Below, piece by piece: positions 28,105 to 35,768 of a stretch of DNA of 64,000 nucleotides. The DNA comes from CAWEWH01 sp963812775 (GTDB lineage Bacteria; Pseudomonadota; Alphaproteobacteria; Rhizobiales; Beijerinckiaceae). Location of the stretch: contig CAWEWH010000007.1 of assembly GCA_963812775.1 (NCBI GenBank), positions 806,001-870,000 on the forward strand. The letters are read 5' to 3'. Numbering within the stretch: position 1 is the stretch's first letter; each line of letters starts with the position of its first letter. The position numbers and the translations under genes are program-made. The notes below the pieces were generated by a model that did no database searches, was not told the origin of the DNA, and was given only the letters and a program-made list of their open reading frames with translations.

Positions 28105-28296
28105 CTAGGACGCCCGCTGGCGGCGCTGAGAGGGGTCGTTTGGCGGCGGTGGCATCAGCGCCGATACCTGACGATGAGCCATCGATTCCCAGGCTCGGGC
28201 CGCCGCCATATACGTGTCCTTAACTCGTATATCAGTCACCTGCTCGGCTAGCTTGCGGCACCTTTTGGCTCGATTGAACAGTTCGTCCGTGTTCAT
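28105..28296 (-). CDS. Small conserved-type hypothetical protein, 63 aa
   Basis: MNTDELFNRAKRCRKLAEQV begins a helical, charged N-terminal half, followed by DTYMAAARAWESMAHRQ and a Pro-rich, basic tail. Short proteins with the pattern RAKxCRxLAEQ...AARxWExMA are frequent in Hyphomicrobiales, often in many copies, with no known role. The start at 28296 has GGGAG eight bases upstream. The gene stands alone, 228 bp from lolD. Cytoplasmic, no signal or membrane segment. Confidence 0.6.
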   Translation of the reverse strand: MNTDELFNRAKRCRKLAEQVTDIRVKDTYMAAARAWESMAHRQVSALMPPPPNDPSQRRQRAS

Positions 28297-28524
28297 GCGG
28301 CGCACTCCCGATAAGTTGGAAGCCGAGCCGGGAAGCCTTGGTTCCTTCTGAATTGCCTTAAGGTAAATTTGGGCACGGCCGCTCTTTGCACAGATGTTCT
28401 CGCAACGGGGACATCGCCTCGCAAAAGGTGCCCTTGAGGGAACAACTCACAACACCACCGTTGCGGCGAAACGTGCCACGCAACGCCCCGTGGGACGCGA
28501 CGCAACAGCGATCGAGCTGCGCGC

Positions 28525-29214
28525 CTACTCCATGTCCGCGATCCGCCCCTCGACGATGGTGACGCGCCGGTCCATACGCTCGGCCAGATGCAGATTGTGG
28601 GTTGCGACCAGCGCCGCAAGGTTGGTCGCCCGCACCAGCGCAACAAGAGTCGAGAACACGTGGTCGGCGGTGTGCGGGTCGAGGTTGCCGGTCGGCTCAT
28701 CGGCGAGGAGAAGGCGCGGCGCATTGGCGACGGCCCGCGCGATGGCGACGCGCTGCTGCTCGCCGCCCGACAGTTCCGGGGGGCGATGGTTGAGCCTTTG
28801 CCCAAGCCCCAGGAACGCGAGCAATTGCCCGGCGCGGTGGCTCGCCTCGGCTCGCGTCAAGCCGCGGATGAGCTGTGGCAGGACGACGTTCTCCACCGCC
28901 GTGAATTCCGGCAGCAAATGGTGCGCTTGATAGACAAAGCCGATCTCCGTGCGGCGTAACCCCGTCCGCGCTCGATCATCGAGGGCGCCGGTGGGTGTCC
29001 CGCCAACGAACACCTCGCCGTCGTCCGGCGGCTCGAGCAGGCCGGCGACATGCAGCAGGGTGGATTTGCCGGTGCCTGAGGGCGCAACGAGGGCGACGAT
29101 CTCGCCAGGCCACAGCGCCAGATCGGCCCCCGCCAGGATTTCCAGCGTCCGGTCGCCTTGCACGTAGCGGCGATGAACGCCTCTGAGGTACAGGGCGGGC
29201 GGCGGATTGGCCAT
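28525..29214 (-). CDS. lolD: Lipoprotein-releasing ABC transporter ATPase LolD
   Basis: 229 aa. Powers extraction of lipoproteins from the inner membrane for transfer to LolA. Walker A is APSGTGKST, the signature is LSGGEQQRVAIARAVA, and Walker B is LLLADEPTGNLD. QAHHLLPEFTAVENV matches the LolD/MacB branch. It starts three bases after the lolC stop, so the two form one unit. Confidence 0.92.
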   Translation of the reverse strand: MANPPPALYLRGVHRRYVQGDRTLEILAGADLALWPGEIVALVAPSGTGKSTLLHVAGLLEPPDDGEVFVGGTPTGALDDRARTGLRRTEIGFVYQAHHLLPEFTAVENVVLPQLIRGLTRAEASHRAGQLLAFLGLGQRLNHRPPELSGGEQQRVAIARAVANAPRLLLADEPTGNLDPHTADHVFSTLVALVRATNLAALVATHNLHLAERMDRRVTIVEGRIADME

Positions 29215-29217
29215 GGC

Positions 29218-30492
29218 TCAGCCGTAGCGCAAGGCATCGACCGGATCGAGCCGCGCTGCCTGCCAAGCAGGATAGAGCGGCGCGAGAAACGACAGGGTCA
29301 GCGCCGTTAGCACCACGGTGAACACTTCCCAGGGATTTATCTCGGCGGGAAGCCGGCTCAGGAAGTAGAACTCCGCCGGGAACAGCTCACGCTGCGTCAG
29401 TGCGGAGAGAACCCGACGGATCAATTCCACGTTCCAGGTCAAGACCAGGCCGAGCAGGAATCCCGCGATAGTGCCGACAATGCCGATCGAGGCGCCGTTA
29501 ATGAAAAAGACGCGCATGACGGCAAAACGCGTCGCCCCGATGGTGCGCAGGATAGCGATGGCCGCAGTCTTGTCCTTCACCAGCATGGTCTGGCCGGAGA
29601 TGATGTTGAAGGCGGCTACGATGACGATCAGGAGCAGGATCAGGAACATCACGTTCCGCTCTACCTCGAGCACCGCGAAGAATTGGCGATTGCGTTGGCG
29701 CCAATCGGAGAGGGTCAGCGGCCGGTTGGCGACCGAATCGATGGCCAGGCGCATGCTGTCCACCTTGTCGGGATTTTCGAGAAATACTTCGAGGAAGCTC
29801 ACGTCCCCCTTGCGGTTGAAGAAGGCCTGCGACTCACCGAGCGGCAGATAGACGAGGCGATTGTCGAATTCCGACATACCGATCTCGAACAGCGCCACCA
29901 CCGGATAGGTCTGCTGTCGCGGCTGCACGCCAAAGGGCGTGGCAGCGCCGCGAGGCGATGTGAGGGTCAGCGTGTCCCCAACATGCAGGCCGAGGGTAGT
30001 GGCCAGCCGCCGGGCGATCGCGACACCGTTCTTGCCTTCGAAATCGTCGAGTGTCCCCTCCTTCACTGTCTCGGCGACGCTGCTGATCTTGCTGATGTCC
30101 TGGCCACGCACGCCGCGCACAAGGACGCCGCTGCCGCCCGCCGGGGACGACGCAAAGGCTTCGCCCTCGACCATGGGAAGGACCATCTTGATGCCGACGA
30201 GCTTGGAGAAGCGATCGGTGAGCTCGGCATAGTCGGTGAGCGGCTTGTCGATGGGACCGATGAAGATGTGCCCATTGATGCCGACGATCTTGTTGAGGAT
30301 CTCGCTGCGCATGCCATTCATCACCGCCATGACCGTGATCAGCGTCGCAACGCCCAGCATGATGCCGAGGAACGAGAAGATGGCGCTGACCGAGATGGCG
30401 CGACCGCTGCGGCGCGAGCGCAGATAGCGCGCGGCAAGCAGCCACTCGAAGCGCGCGAAGGGTTTGGTGGAGGCGGACGGCACGCTGCTCAT
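29218..30492 (-). CDS. lolC: Lipoprotein-releasing system permease LolC/LolE
   Basis: 424 aa inner-membrane permease of the LolCDE complex. One N-terminal helix (SVSAIFSFLGIMLGVATLITVMAVMNG) is followed by a large periplasmic MacB-like domain. Three C-terminal helices and the conserved tail YPAWQAARLDPVDALRYG follow. Alphaproteobacteria usually have a single LolC/E hybrid that forms a homodimer, and only one copy is seen here. It lies 15 bp after proS and 3 bp before lolD. Confidence 0.92.
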   Translation of the reverse strand: MSSVPSASTKPFARFEWLLAARYLRSRRSGRAISVSAIFSFLGIMLGVATLITVMAVMNGMRSEILNKIVGINGHIFIGPIDKPLTDYAELTDRFSKLVGIKMVLPMVEGEAFASSPAGGSGVLVRGVRGQDISKISSVAETVKEGTLDDFEGKNGVAIARRLATTLGLHVGDTLTLTSPRGAATPFGVQPRQQTYPVVALFEIGMSEFDNRLVYLPLGESQAFFNRKGDVSFLEVFLENPDKVDSMRLAIDSVANRPLTLSDWRQRNRQFFAVLEVERNVMFLILLLIVIVAAFNIISGQTMLVKDKTAAIAILRTIGATRFAVMRVFFINGASIGIVGTIAGFLLGLVLTWNVELIRRVLSALTQRELFPAEFYFLSRLPAEINPWEVFTVVLTALTLSFLAPLYPAWQAARLDPVDALRYG

Positions 30493-30507
30493 GGCTGCAC
30501 TCTGCTC

Positions 30508-31833
30508 TCAGCCGGCAATTCGGACGACAGCGTCCTCGATGGACAGGAGTTCGCGCTCGCCAGTCGCACGCCGCTTAAGCTCGACCTTGCCGTCCGCCAG
30601 CCCCTTGGGTCCGACAAGAACCTGCCAGGGCACGCCGATAATGTCGGCGGTGGCGAACTTGCCGCCGGCCCGCTCGTCGCGATCGTCATAAAGCACGTCG
30701 AGCCCGCGCATGGTGAGCGCCGTATAGAGGGTCGCGCAGGCCTCGCCGGTGGCGCTATCGCCGGCCTTGAGATCGAGAATCGTGGCATGGAAGGGTGTCA
30801 CGGCCTCCGGCCAAACGATGCCCTGCTCGTCGTGGCTTGCCTCGATGATGGCGGCGACGAGCCGGCTCGGTCCGATGCCGTAGGAGCCCATGTGGACCGG
30901 CACCATTTCGCCGCTGGGAGTGGTTACGGTGGCTTTCATCGGTTCCGAGTATTTGGTGCCGAAGTAGAAAATATGGCCGACTTCGATGCCGCGAGCCGAA
31001 ACGCGCTTGCTTTCAGGGACCGCCGCGAAGGCCTGCGCATCGTGCTTCTCGGATGTGGCGGCATAGAGCGAGGTCCATTTGTCGACGATGGCCTGCAGGC
31101 CGGGCCCATCGTTGAAATCGGTATCGGCGCCGGGAACGGGAAATCGTACGAAAATCCTCGTGGCAGAAGACCTCGCTCTCGCCGGTTGACGCCAGAATAA
31201 TGAATTCGTGGCTCATGTCGCCGCCGATCGGTCCTGACTCCGCCCGCATCGGGATCGACTTCAGCCCGAGGCGCGCAAAGGTGCGCAGATAGGCGACGAA
31301 CATCTTGTTGTACGAATGCCGCGGCGCCGCCTTGGTCGAGATCGAACGAATAGGCGTCCTTCATCAGGAATTCGCGCGACCGAAGAGTGCCGAAGCGCGG
31401 CCGGATCTCGTCCCTGAACTTCCACTGCATGTGGTAGAGGTTGAGCGGCAGGTCCTTGTAGGAACGCACATAAGCGCGGAAGATCTCGGTGATCATCTCC
31501 TCGTTGGTGGGGCCGAACAGCATGTCGCGCTCGTGCCTGTCCTTGATCCGCAGCATCTCTTTGCCATAAGCGTCATAGCGGCCGGATTCCCGCCACAGCT
31601 CGGCCGGCTGGATGGTCGGGCATGAGCAGCTCGACGGCGCCTGAACGGTTCTGCTCCTCACGCACGATGGCGTTGATCCTGGCCAGCACGCGAAGCCCAA
31701 GCGGAAGCCAGGCATAGATGCCGGCCGCTTCCTGCCTGATGAGGCCGGCGCGTAGCATCAGCCGGTGCGAAACAATCTCGGCTTCCTTCGGGGTCTCACG
31801 AAGGATCGGCAGGAAATAGCGACTGAGACGCAT
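30508..31833 (-). CDS. proS: Prolyl-tRNA synthetase, interrupted by three single-base frameshifts
   Basis: Alphaproteobacterial-type ProS (about 440 aa, no editing insertion), charging tRNA-Pro. The start at 31833 encodes MRLSRYFLPILRETPKEAE. The frame breaks at VELLMP (extra base near 31617). It resumes as TIQPAELWRESGRYDAYG and runs through GPTNEEMITEIFR and LMKDAYSFDLDQ. It breaks again near 31330, resumes as MFVAYLRTFARLGLKSIPM, and breaks in the A run at 31151-31154. Then GADTDFNDG and HMGSYGIGPSRLVAAI run to the end. Each break is one inserted base, so the original frame returns. No residues seem lost. Confidence 0.9.
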
Positions 31834-32228
31834 AAAAAATCCGATACTGCGACGATTCCGGGCGAGCGACACAACAACGACAGGCGCGAAAACACAAGCT
31901 TTGCCGTCATTGCGAGGCCATATCGGTCCCCATGCCGCGTCTAAGGAACGGCGCACGCGTGCATCAATTCGTCGATGACAACCTGTTCGGCTTCCGCTAA
32001 GGAAGCGAACCCGACGCTGGCGGTCCACCAAGACGGTCAGGCAGAGGTCCAGGTCTCGGGAGGAAACCTAGGTTTTCGCGAAGAGCGCCGTAGTGGCGCC
32101 GACCGCTAGCGGGGCGCGAGACTTTGGTCGAGATGACTTCTTGAAAGCAAGGCGCGAGCCTTGCTTTGTTTTTTGGAACACGAAGCACCCGTCAGGATGC
32201 CGTGCGGGCTGTCCGCGAGCACGGCGGC
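31834..32228. other. Gene-free region upstream of proS
   Basis: 395 bp with no convincing protein gene on either strand. It should contain the proS promoter. It also holds GTCATTGCGAGG (31907-31918), a start often seen in intergenic repeats of Hyphomicrobiales, and a strong terminator-like hairpin at 32144-32174 that points right with no plus-strand gene before it. Confidence 0.5.
32144..32174 (+). terminator. Rho-independent terminator-like hairpin with no obvious gene
   Basis: AAAGCAAGG (32144-32152) pairs perfectly with CCTTGCTTT (32159-32167) around a CGCGAG loop. It is followed by G and six T (32169-32174). The T-run is on the plus strand, where no coding gene ends. It may close a small RNA encoded in 31834-32143. 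Confidence 0.6.
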
Positions 32229-32665
32229 CTACGGCCTGCGTCCTGGCCGCCCGCCTATGCCTTCCTTGCGGCGCTGGGTCGTCACGAAGGCGACGCCGCA
32301 GGCAAGCCGCGCTGTGGTCGGGGTGGTCTCATCCAAGACGCGCCAAAAGGGCGTGATCTCACTCAGCTTGGCGCCCTGCCGATGCGCCTCGAAGGCGGCT
32401 TCGGCAACCGTCCTCAAATGGAAGCCGAGCGTGATGGGACAAGTGACCTCAGCGCCGTAACGGCGAGCGAGCTTTTTGCGCAGCGCCTTCACATCGATGC
32501 TGGCGCCAGCCGGGATCGCCCTGATGAATCGATCAACGATCTGCGTCGATGGGACCAGCATGATCTCGCCAGCCTTCATGCCGGCGACGTCCATCGGGCC
32601 GGCTTGACCTCGTGCGGCCGGCAGGAGGCCATCCGTTCAGCCCAGGATTTCGGCAACTTGCGCAT
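32229..32665 (-). CDS. Small MGMT/alkyltransferase-like family protein, frameshifted
   Basis: The start at 32665 has GAGGAAGG upstream and encodes MRKLPKSWAERMASCRPHEV. Homology then continues in the next frame as MDVAGMKAGEIMLVPSTQIV, then ACPI/TCPIT-type and TPFWRVLD segments to 32229. One base is missing near 32590. From memory this family is annotated as MGMT-like, sharing a winged-helix core with O6-alkylguanine transferases. The PCHR active site is absent, so methyl transfer is not expected. The function is unproven. The next gene downstream in the reading direction is proS, and an AraC/GyrI regulator lies just upstream. Confidence 0.5.
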
Positions 32666-32684
32666 CGTCCTTCCTCGCAAGAGT

Positions 32685-33542
32685 TCATCTGATAGGCAGG
32701 TTGATCTCGCTCAGCAAATCCGCCGGCGCAGTGTCGTGGGGATTGTTGAGATATTCTTCAAACACCGGCGCATCGGCCGCTTCCCGTCCCGAATCCGGCA
32801 GCCACCGGCCGTAGAGCCATTCATAGGCCGTCTTCATGTTCGCATACGGCCCCTTGTGGCGCAGCACCGCATACGGTCCAGCCGCAATCGCCGTATGCCG
32901 CAGCGGCGCTTCGACAGGCAGTTCGCCGCTTACAATGACCCCTGCCAAAAGGCGCAGCGCGTGCTCTGGAACGACCGAGGGGTCATCGCCATAGATGCTG
33001 ACCGACCGCATGCCGGGGGCGATGAGGCTGCGCTTACCCAACCATCCGAAGAGCCTGTCGAACGCCCTACCGACCTCGAGCGGCGAGCCGATGTGCTCGA
33101 CGGTGACTGCTTGCATGGCGGGAAGTGACTTGATCGCGATGTCGTACATAGGCGGTTCTCCTTGAGGCATATCCACGCGGAATTGCGTGTGACTGCCTTG
33201 ATGGCGGTATTGCCCGGGCGGCATTCCGTAAGCCGCGCTGAAAACGCGCGTGAACGACTGCACGTTGGTGTAGCCGCTGCGCCGAGAAATGGCCTTGATG
33301 CTCAAGTTCGTGTTGGCGAGATCGGCCGCCGCCCGCTGCAGGCGCAGGCGCTTCACTGTCGCGGCAATCGTTTCGCTCCGCATGGCATGATAGACGCGGT
33401 GCCAGTGATAGGCCGACAGGCACGCCACATCGGCGAGCTTGGAAAGATCGATTTCCTCGTCGAGATGATCGTAAATATACGCCGTCACGCGGTTGAGACG
33501 CTCTTCGTAGTCGGCGCGGTTTGCCTTGGCGAATGTCATCAA
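32685..33542 (-). CDS. AraC-family regulator with GyrI-like ligand domain
   Basis: 285 aa. Two helix-turn-helix motifs fill residues about 15-115 (IDLSKLADVACLSAYHWHRVYH and IKAISRRSGYTNVQSFTRVFSAAYGMPPGQYR). A GyrI-like/SbmC domain follows from about residue 130 (YDIAIKSLPAMQAVTVEHIGSPLEVG to the C terminus), with AGPYAVLRHKGPY. Such Rob/SoxS-like fusions often sense small hydrophobic ligands and control efflux or stress genes. No target is evident. It lies 19 bp from the alkyltransferase-like gene, read in the same direction. Confidence 0.85.
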   Translation of the reverse strand: MMTFAKANRADYEERLNRVTAYIYDHLDEEIDLSKLADVACLSAYHWHRVYHAMRSETIAATVKRLRLQRAAADLANTNLSIKAISRRSGYTNVQSFTRVFSAAYGMPPGQYRHQGSHTQFRVDMPQGEPPMYDIAIKSLPAMQAVTVEHIGSPLEVGRAFDRLFGWLGKRSLIAPGMRSVSIYGDDPSVVPEHALRLLAGVIVSGELPVEAPLRHTAIAAGPYAVLRHKGPYANMKTAYEWLYGRWLPDSGREAADAPVFEEYLNNPHDTAPADLLSEINLPIR

Positions 33543-33648
33543 GAGGCTCTCGCTAGCACACGCCGCAACCCTGGTCGGAGTGCCTTCAAGGCCGACATTG
33601 GCATGACGGGATTTGACGAAGTCTTGCCGACTTTCCCGAGATGGCGCG

Positions 33649-33879
33649 CTACAGCTCGATGAATCGCATGGCGGCGATGACGATCGCCAAGGTGGCAGCC
33701 GACACGAGGCTGGTGATCAGGGCCTTCTTGAGCAAACCCGGCGCCACGGGGGCTCCAGGGTCGGTTCCCTCTTGGACATCGCCGCTTTCGGCCTGGCTCT
33801 TGATGCCGAAGGGCAGCACGGCGAACAGCATGGTCCACCAGATCATCAGATAGAGCGCGATGGCGAACGACACAGTCAT
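33649..33879 (-). CDS. DUF1467 family membrane protein
   Basis: 76 aa with two hydrophobic helices (FAIALYLMIWWTMLFAVLPFG at the N terminus and LITSLVSAATLAIVIAAM near the C terminus) joined by an acidic, Pro-rich loop. WWTMLFAVLPFG is characteristic of DUF1467, found almost only in alphaproteobacteria and commonly next to mce and proS. The function is unknown. It starts 15 bp after the epimerase stop, so the two probably share a transcript. Confidence 0.85.
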   Translation of the reverse strand: MTVSFAIALYLMIWWTMLFAVLPFGIKSQAESGDVQEGTDPGAPVAPGLLKKALITSLVSAATLAIVIAAMRFIEL

Positions 33880-33894
33880 GGCGGCCGATCCGCC

Positions 33895-34299
33895 TCAGAC
33901 CTGCTCAAGCTCCACCAAGGTGCCGTAGAAGTCCTTGGGATGCAGGAAGAGGACTGGCTTGCCGTGCGCGCCGATCCTCGGTTCGCCGCTGCCTAACACC
34001 CGCGCGCCGGTCTTCGTGAGCTGATCACGGGCAGCGATGATGTCGTTCACCTCGTAACAGACGTGGTGGATGCCACCGTCGGCGTTGCGCTCCAGGAACT
34101 TGGCGATCGGCGAATGCGGGCCGAGCGGCTCGAGCAGCTCAATCTTGGTGTTGGGCAACTCAATGAACACGGTAGTGACGCCATGGTCCGGCTGGGGCAC
34201 GGCGGGCGAAACCGCGGCGCCGAGCGTTTCGCGATAGGTGCGAGCCGCAGCTGCGATATCCTTGACGGCGATGGCAACGTGGTTGAGACGCCCGATCAT
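33895..34299 (-). CDS. mce: Methylmalonyl-CoA epimerase
   Basis: 134 aa, two vicinal-oxygen-chelate half-modules. It interconverts (R)- and (S)-methylmalonyl-CoA in propionate breakdown. RLNHVAIAVKDI supplies the first metal His, and GGIHHVCYEVNDI and FLHPKDFYGTLVELEQV supply later ligands. Length and motifs match the family. It lies between the DUF1467 gene and an SDR gene, as in many relatives. Confidence 0.93.
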   Translation of the reverse strand: MIGRLNHVAIAVKDIAAAARTYRETLGAAVSPAVPQPDHGVTTVFIELPNTKIELLEPLGPHSPIAKFLERNADGGIHHVCYEVNDIIAARDQLTKTGARVLGSGEPRIGAHGKPVLFLHPKDFYGTLVELEQV

Positions 34300-34374
34300 T
34301 CGTTCTTCCTAAAGCTCAGTTCCGGGCGCCCTACCTAGAGCAGCCGGCTCTGCCTCGCAACGCCGCGTCCTGTC

Positions 34375-35139
34375 TCACCCCTGCACGGAGAACCCGCCAT
34401 CGACTGGAATCGCCACGCCGGTGACGAAGTCGGACGCTGAGCTTGCCAGAAAGACCGCAATGCCGGCGAGATCGGCTGGCGCACCCCATCGCCCGGCCGA
34501 AGTCCGAGATAAAATGCGCCCGTGGAGATCCGGCACCTGCGCCCGCGCTTGGCGGGTCAGATCCGTGTCGATCCAGCCAGGCAGAACGGCATTGACCTGG
34601 ATATTGTCAGGGGCCCAGGCGACGGCAAGCGATCGCGTCAGCTGCACGATGGCGCCCTTGCTGGCTCCGTAGGCGGCCGCGTAGGTAACGCCGAACAGCG
34701 ACAGCATCGAGCCGATATTGATGATCTTGCCGCCCCCTGCCCGCTTCATGGGTGCGTAGACCTGCTGCGACAACAAGAATGCGCCGTTCAGGTTCACGTC
34801 GAGCACCCTTGCCCACTCTTCCCGGCTTAGGTCTTCGGGGCGCTTGCGCGCCGCGACGCCCGAATTGTTTATGAGAATGTCGAGGCGGCCGAAGCGGTCG
34901 AGCGTTGCCGCGACAAGCGAGCGGCACGCGGCTTCGTCGGTGACATCGCAGGGAACAAAGTGATGCGCAGACCGTCCGCCGGTCAGCGTCGCAAGGGCGT
35001 TCTCGCTCTTCGCAGCGTCGCGCGCGGCGATGACAATGGTCGCGCCGGCCTCGGCCAAGCCCTGCGCCATGCCGAGACCAATGCCGCCGTTGCCGCCTGT
35101 GACGACGGCAACGCGGTCCTTGAGGCTGAAGAGTTGCAA
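34375..35139 (-). CDS. SDR-family NAD(P)-dependent oxidoreductase
   Basis: 254 aa classical short-chain dehydrogenase. The Rossmann motif is TGGNGGIGLGMAQGLA (TGxxxGIG). NNSG follows, and the catalytic Ser-Tyr-Lys is in GSMLSLFG...YAAAYGASKGA. The C terminus ends VTGVAIPVDGGFSVQG. It resembles KduD/gluconate 5-dehydrogenase-type enzymes, but the substrate cannot be named. It starts nine bases after the VOC gene, suggesting cotranscription. Confidence 0.88.
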   Translation of the reverse strand: MQLFSLKDRVAVVTGGNGGIGLGMAQGLAEAGATIVIAARDAAKSENALATLTGGRSAHHFVPCDVTDEAACRSLVAATLDRFGRLDILINNSGVAARKRPEDLSREEWARVLDVNLNGAFLLSQQVYAPMKRAGGGKIINIGSMLSLFGVTYAAAYGASKGAIVQLTRSLAVAWAPDNIQVNAVLPGWIDTDLTRQARAQVPDLHGRILSRTSAGRWGAPADLAGIAVFLASSASDFVTGVAIPVDGGFSVQG

Positions 35140-35148
35140 GGCGCCTCG

Positions 35149-35694
35149 CTACGACGGGGGCCGCATCTTTTCGGCCCGCTTCTGTAGCTCACGTGGCGTC
35201 AGGTTCTCTTTGCGCGAGGCGAACCACCACACATGTCCGAACGGATCCTTCAGCTTGCCGCCGCGATCGCCGTAGAACTGGTCGGCAACCTCCGTCTCCA
35301 CTTTGGCGCCGGCGTCGATGGCCCTTTTCACAAAGGTATCGACGTCCTTCACATAGACATAGAGCATCACGGGGCTGCCGCCCACCGTTTCGGGACTGAG
35401 CGACCCATGCTCCGGGAATTCGTCGCTCATCATGACGGCAGCTTTGCCGATCTTGATCTCGGCATGTCCGACCTTGCCGTCGGGCCCGCCCATCCGCATG
35501 ATCTCCTTGGCGCCAAAGGCAGCCTTGTAGAAGTCGAGCGCACGCGCTGCGTCCTTGCAGCAAATATACGGAGTGGCGCCTTCTTGACCCTCGGGAATCG
35601 GTTTGACGCGTGGCTTCGCCTTGCGCGCCATTGAACCTCGTTTGCTTGCCGCCCGCTTGGTCGCGGCCTTCCGGGCTTTGCTCGTCTTCGCCAT
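35149..35694 (-). CDS. VOC (PhnB/glyoxalase-like) protein with basic N-terminal tail
   Basis: 181 aa. Residues about 1-35 are Lys/Arg/Ala-rich (KTSKARKAATKRAASKRG), like a histone tail. The rest is a PhnB-type VOC domain: GATPYICCKDAARALDFYKAAFGAKE, GHAEIKIGKAAVMMSDEFPE, and DPFGHVWWFASRKENLTPREL. Such proteins are often annotated as glyoxalase or bleomycin-resistance relatives without known substrate. The start at 35694 has CCGGAGG upstream. It follows rnj by 74 bp. Confidence 0.82.
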   Translation of the reverse strand: MAKTSKARKAATKRAASKRGSMARKAKPRVKPIPEGQEGATPYICCKDAARALDFYKAAFGAKEIMRMGGPDGKVGHAEIKIGKAAVMMSDEFPEHGSLSPETVGGSPVMLYVYVKDVDTFVKRAIDAGAKVETEVADQFYGDRGGKLKDPFGHVWWFASRKENLTPRELQKRAEKMRPPS

Positions 35695-35768
35695 CGCGTC
35701 CTCCGGTTCATGTGGTGGGGGTCCTCGGAGCGACAGCACTCTGCAAAAAACCATCCGCCGCGTGAAGC

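Noticed and set aside
29683..31200. 505-codon plus-strand open frame opposite lolC and proS
   Set aside because: No domain recognised, and both minus-strand genes are well supported.
31834..32228. tmRNA or another known structured RNA
   Set aside because: No ANDN-type tag, acceptor stem or other familiar RNA motif was found. Only the terminator-like hairpin is supported.
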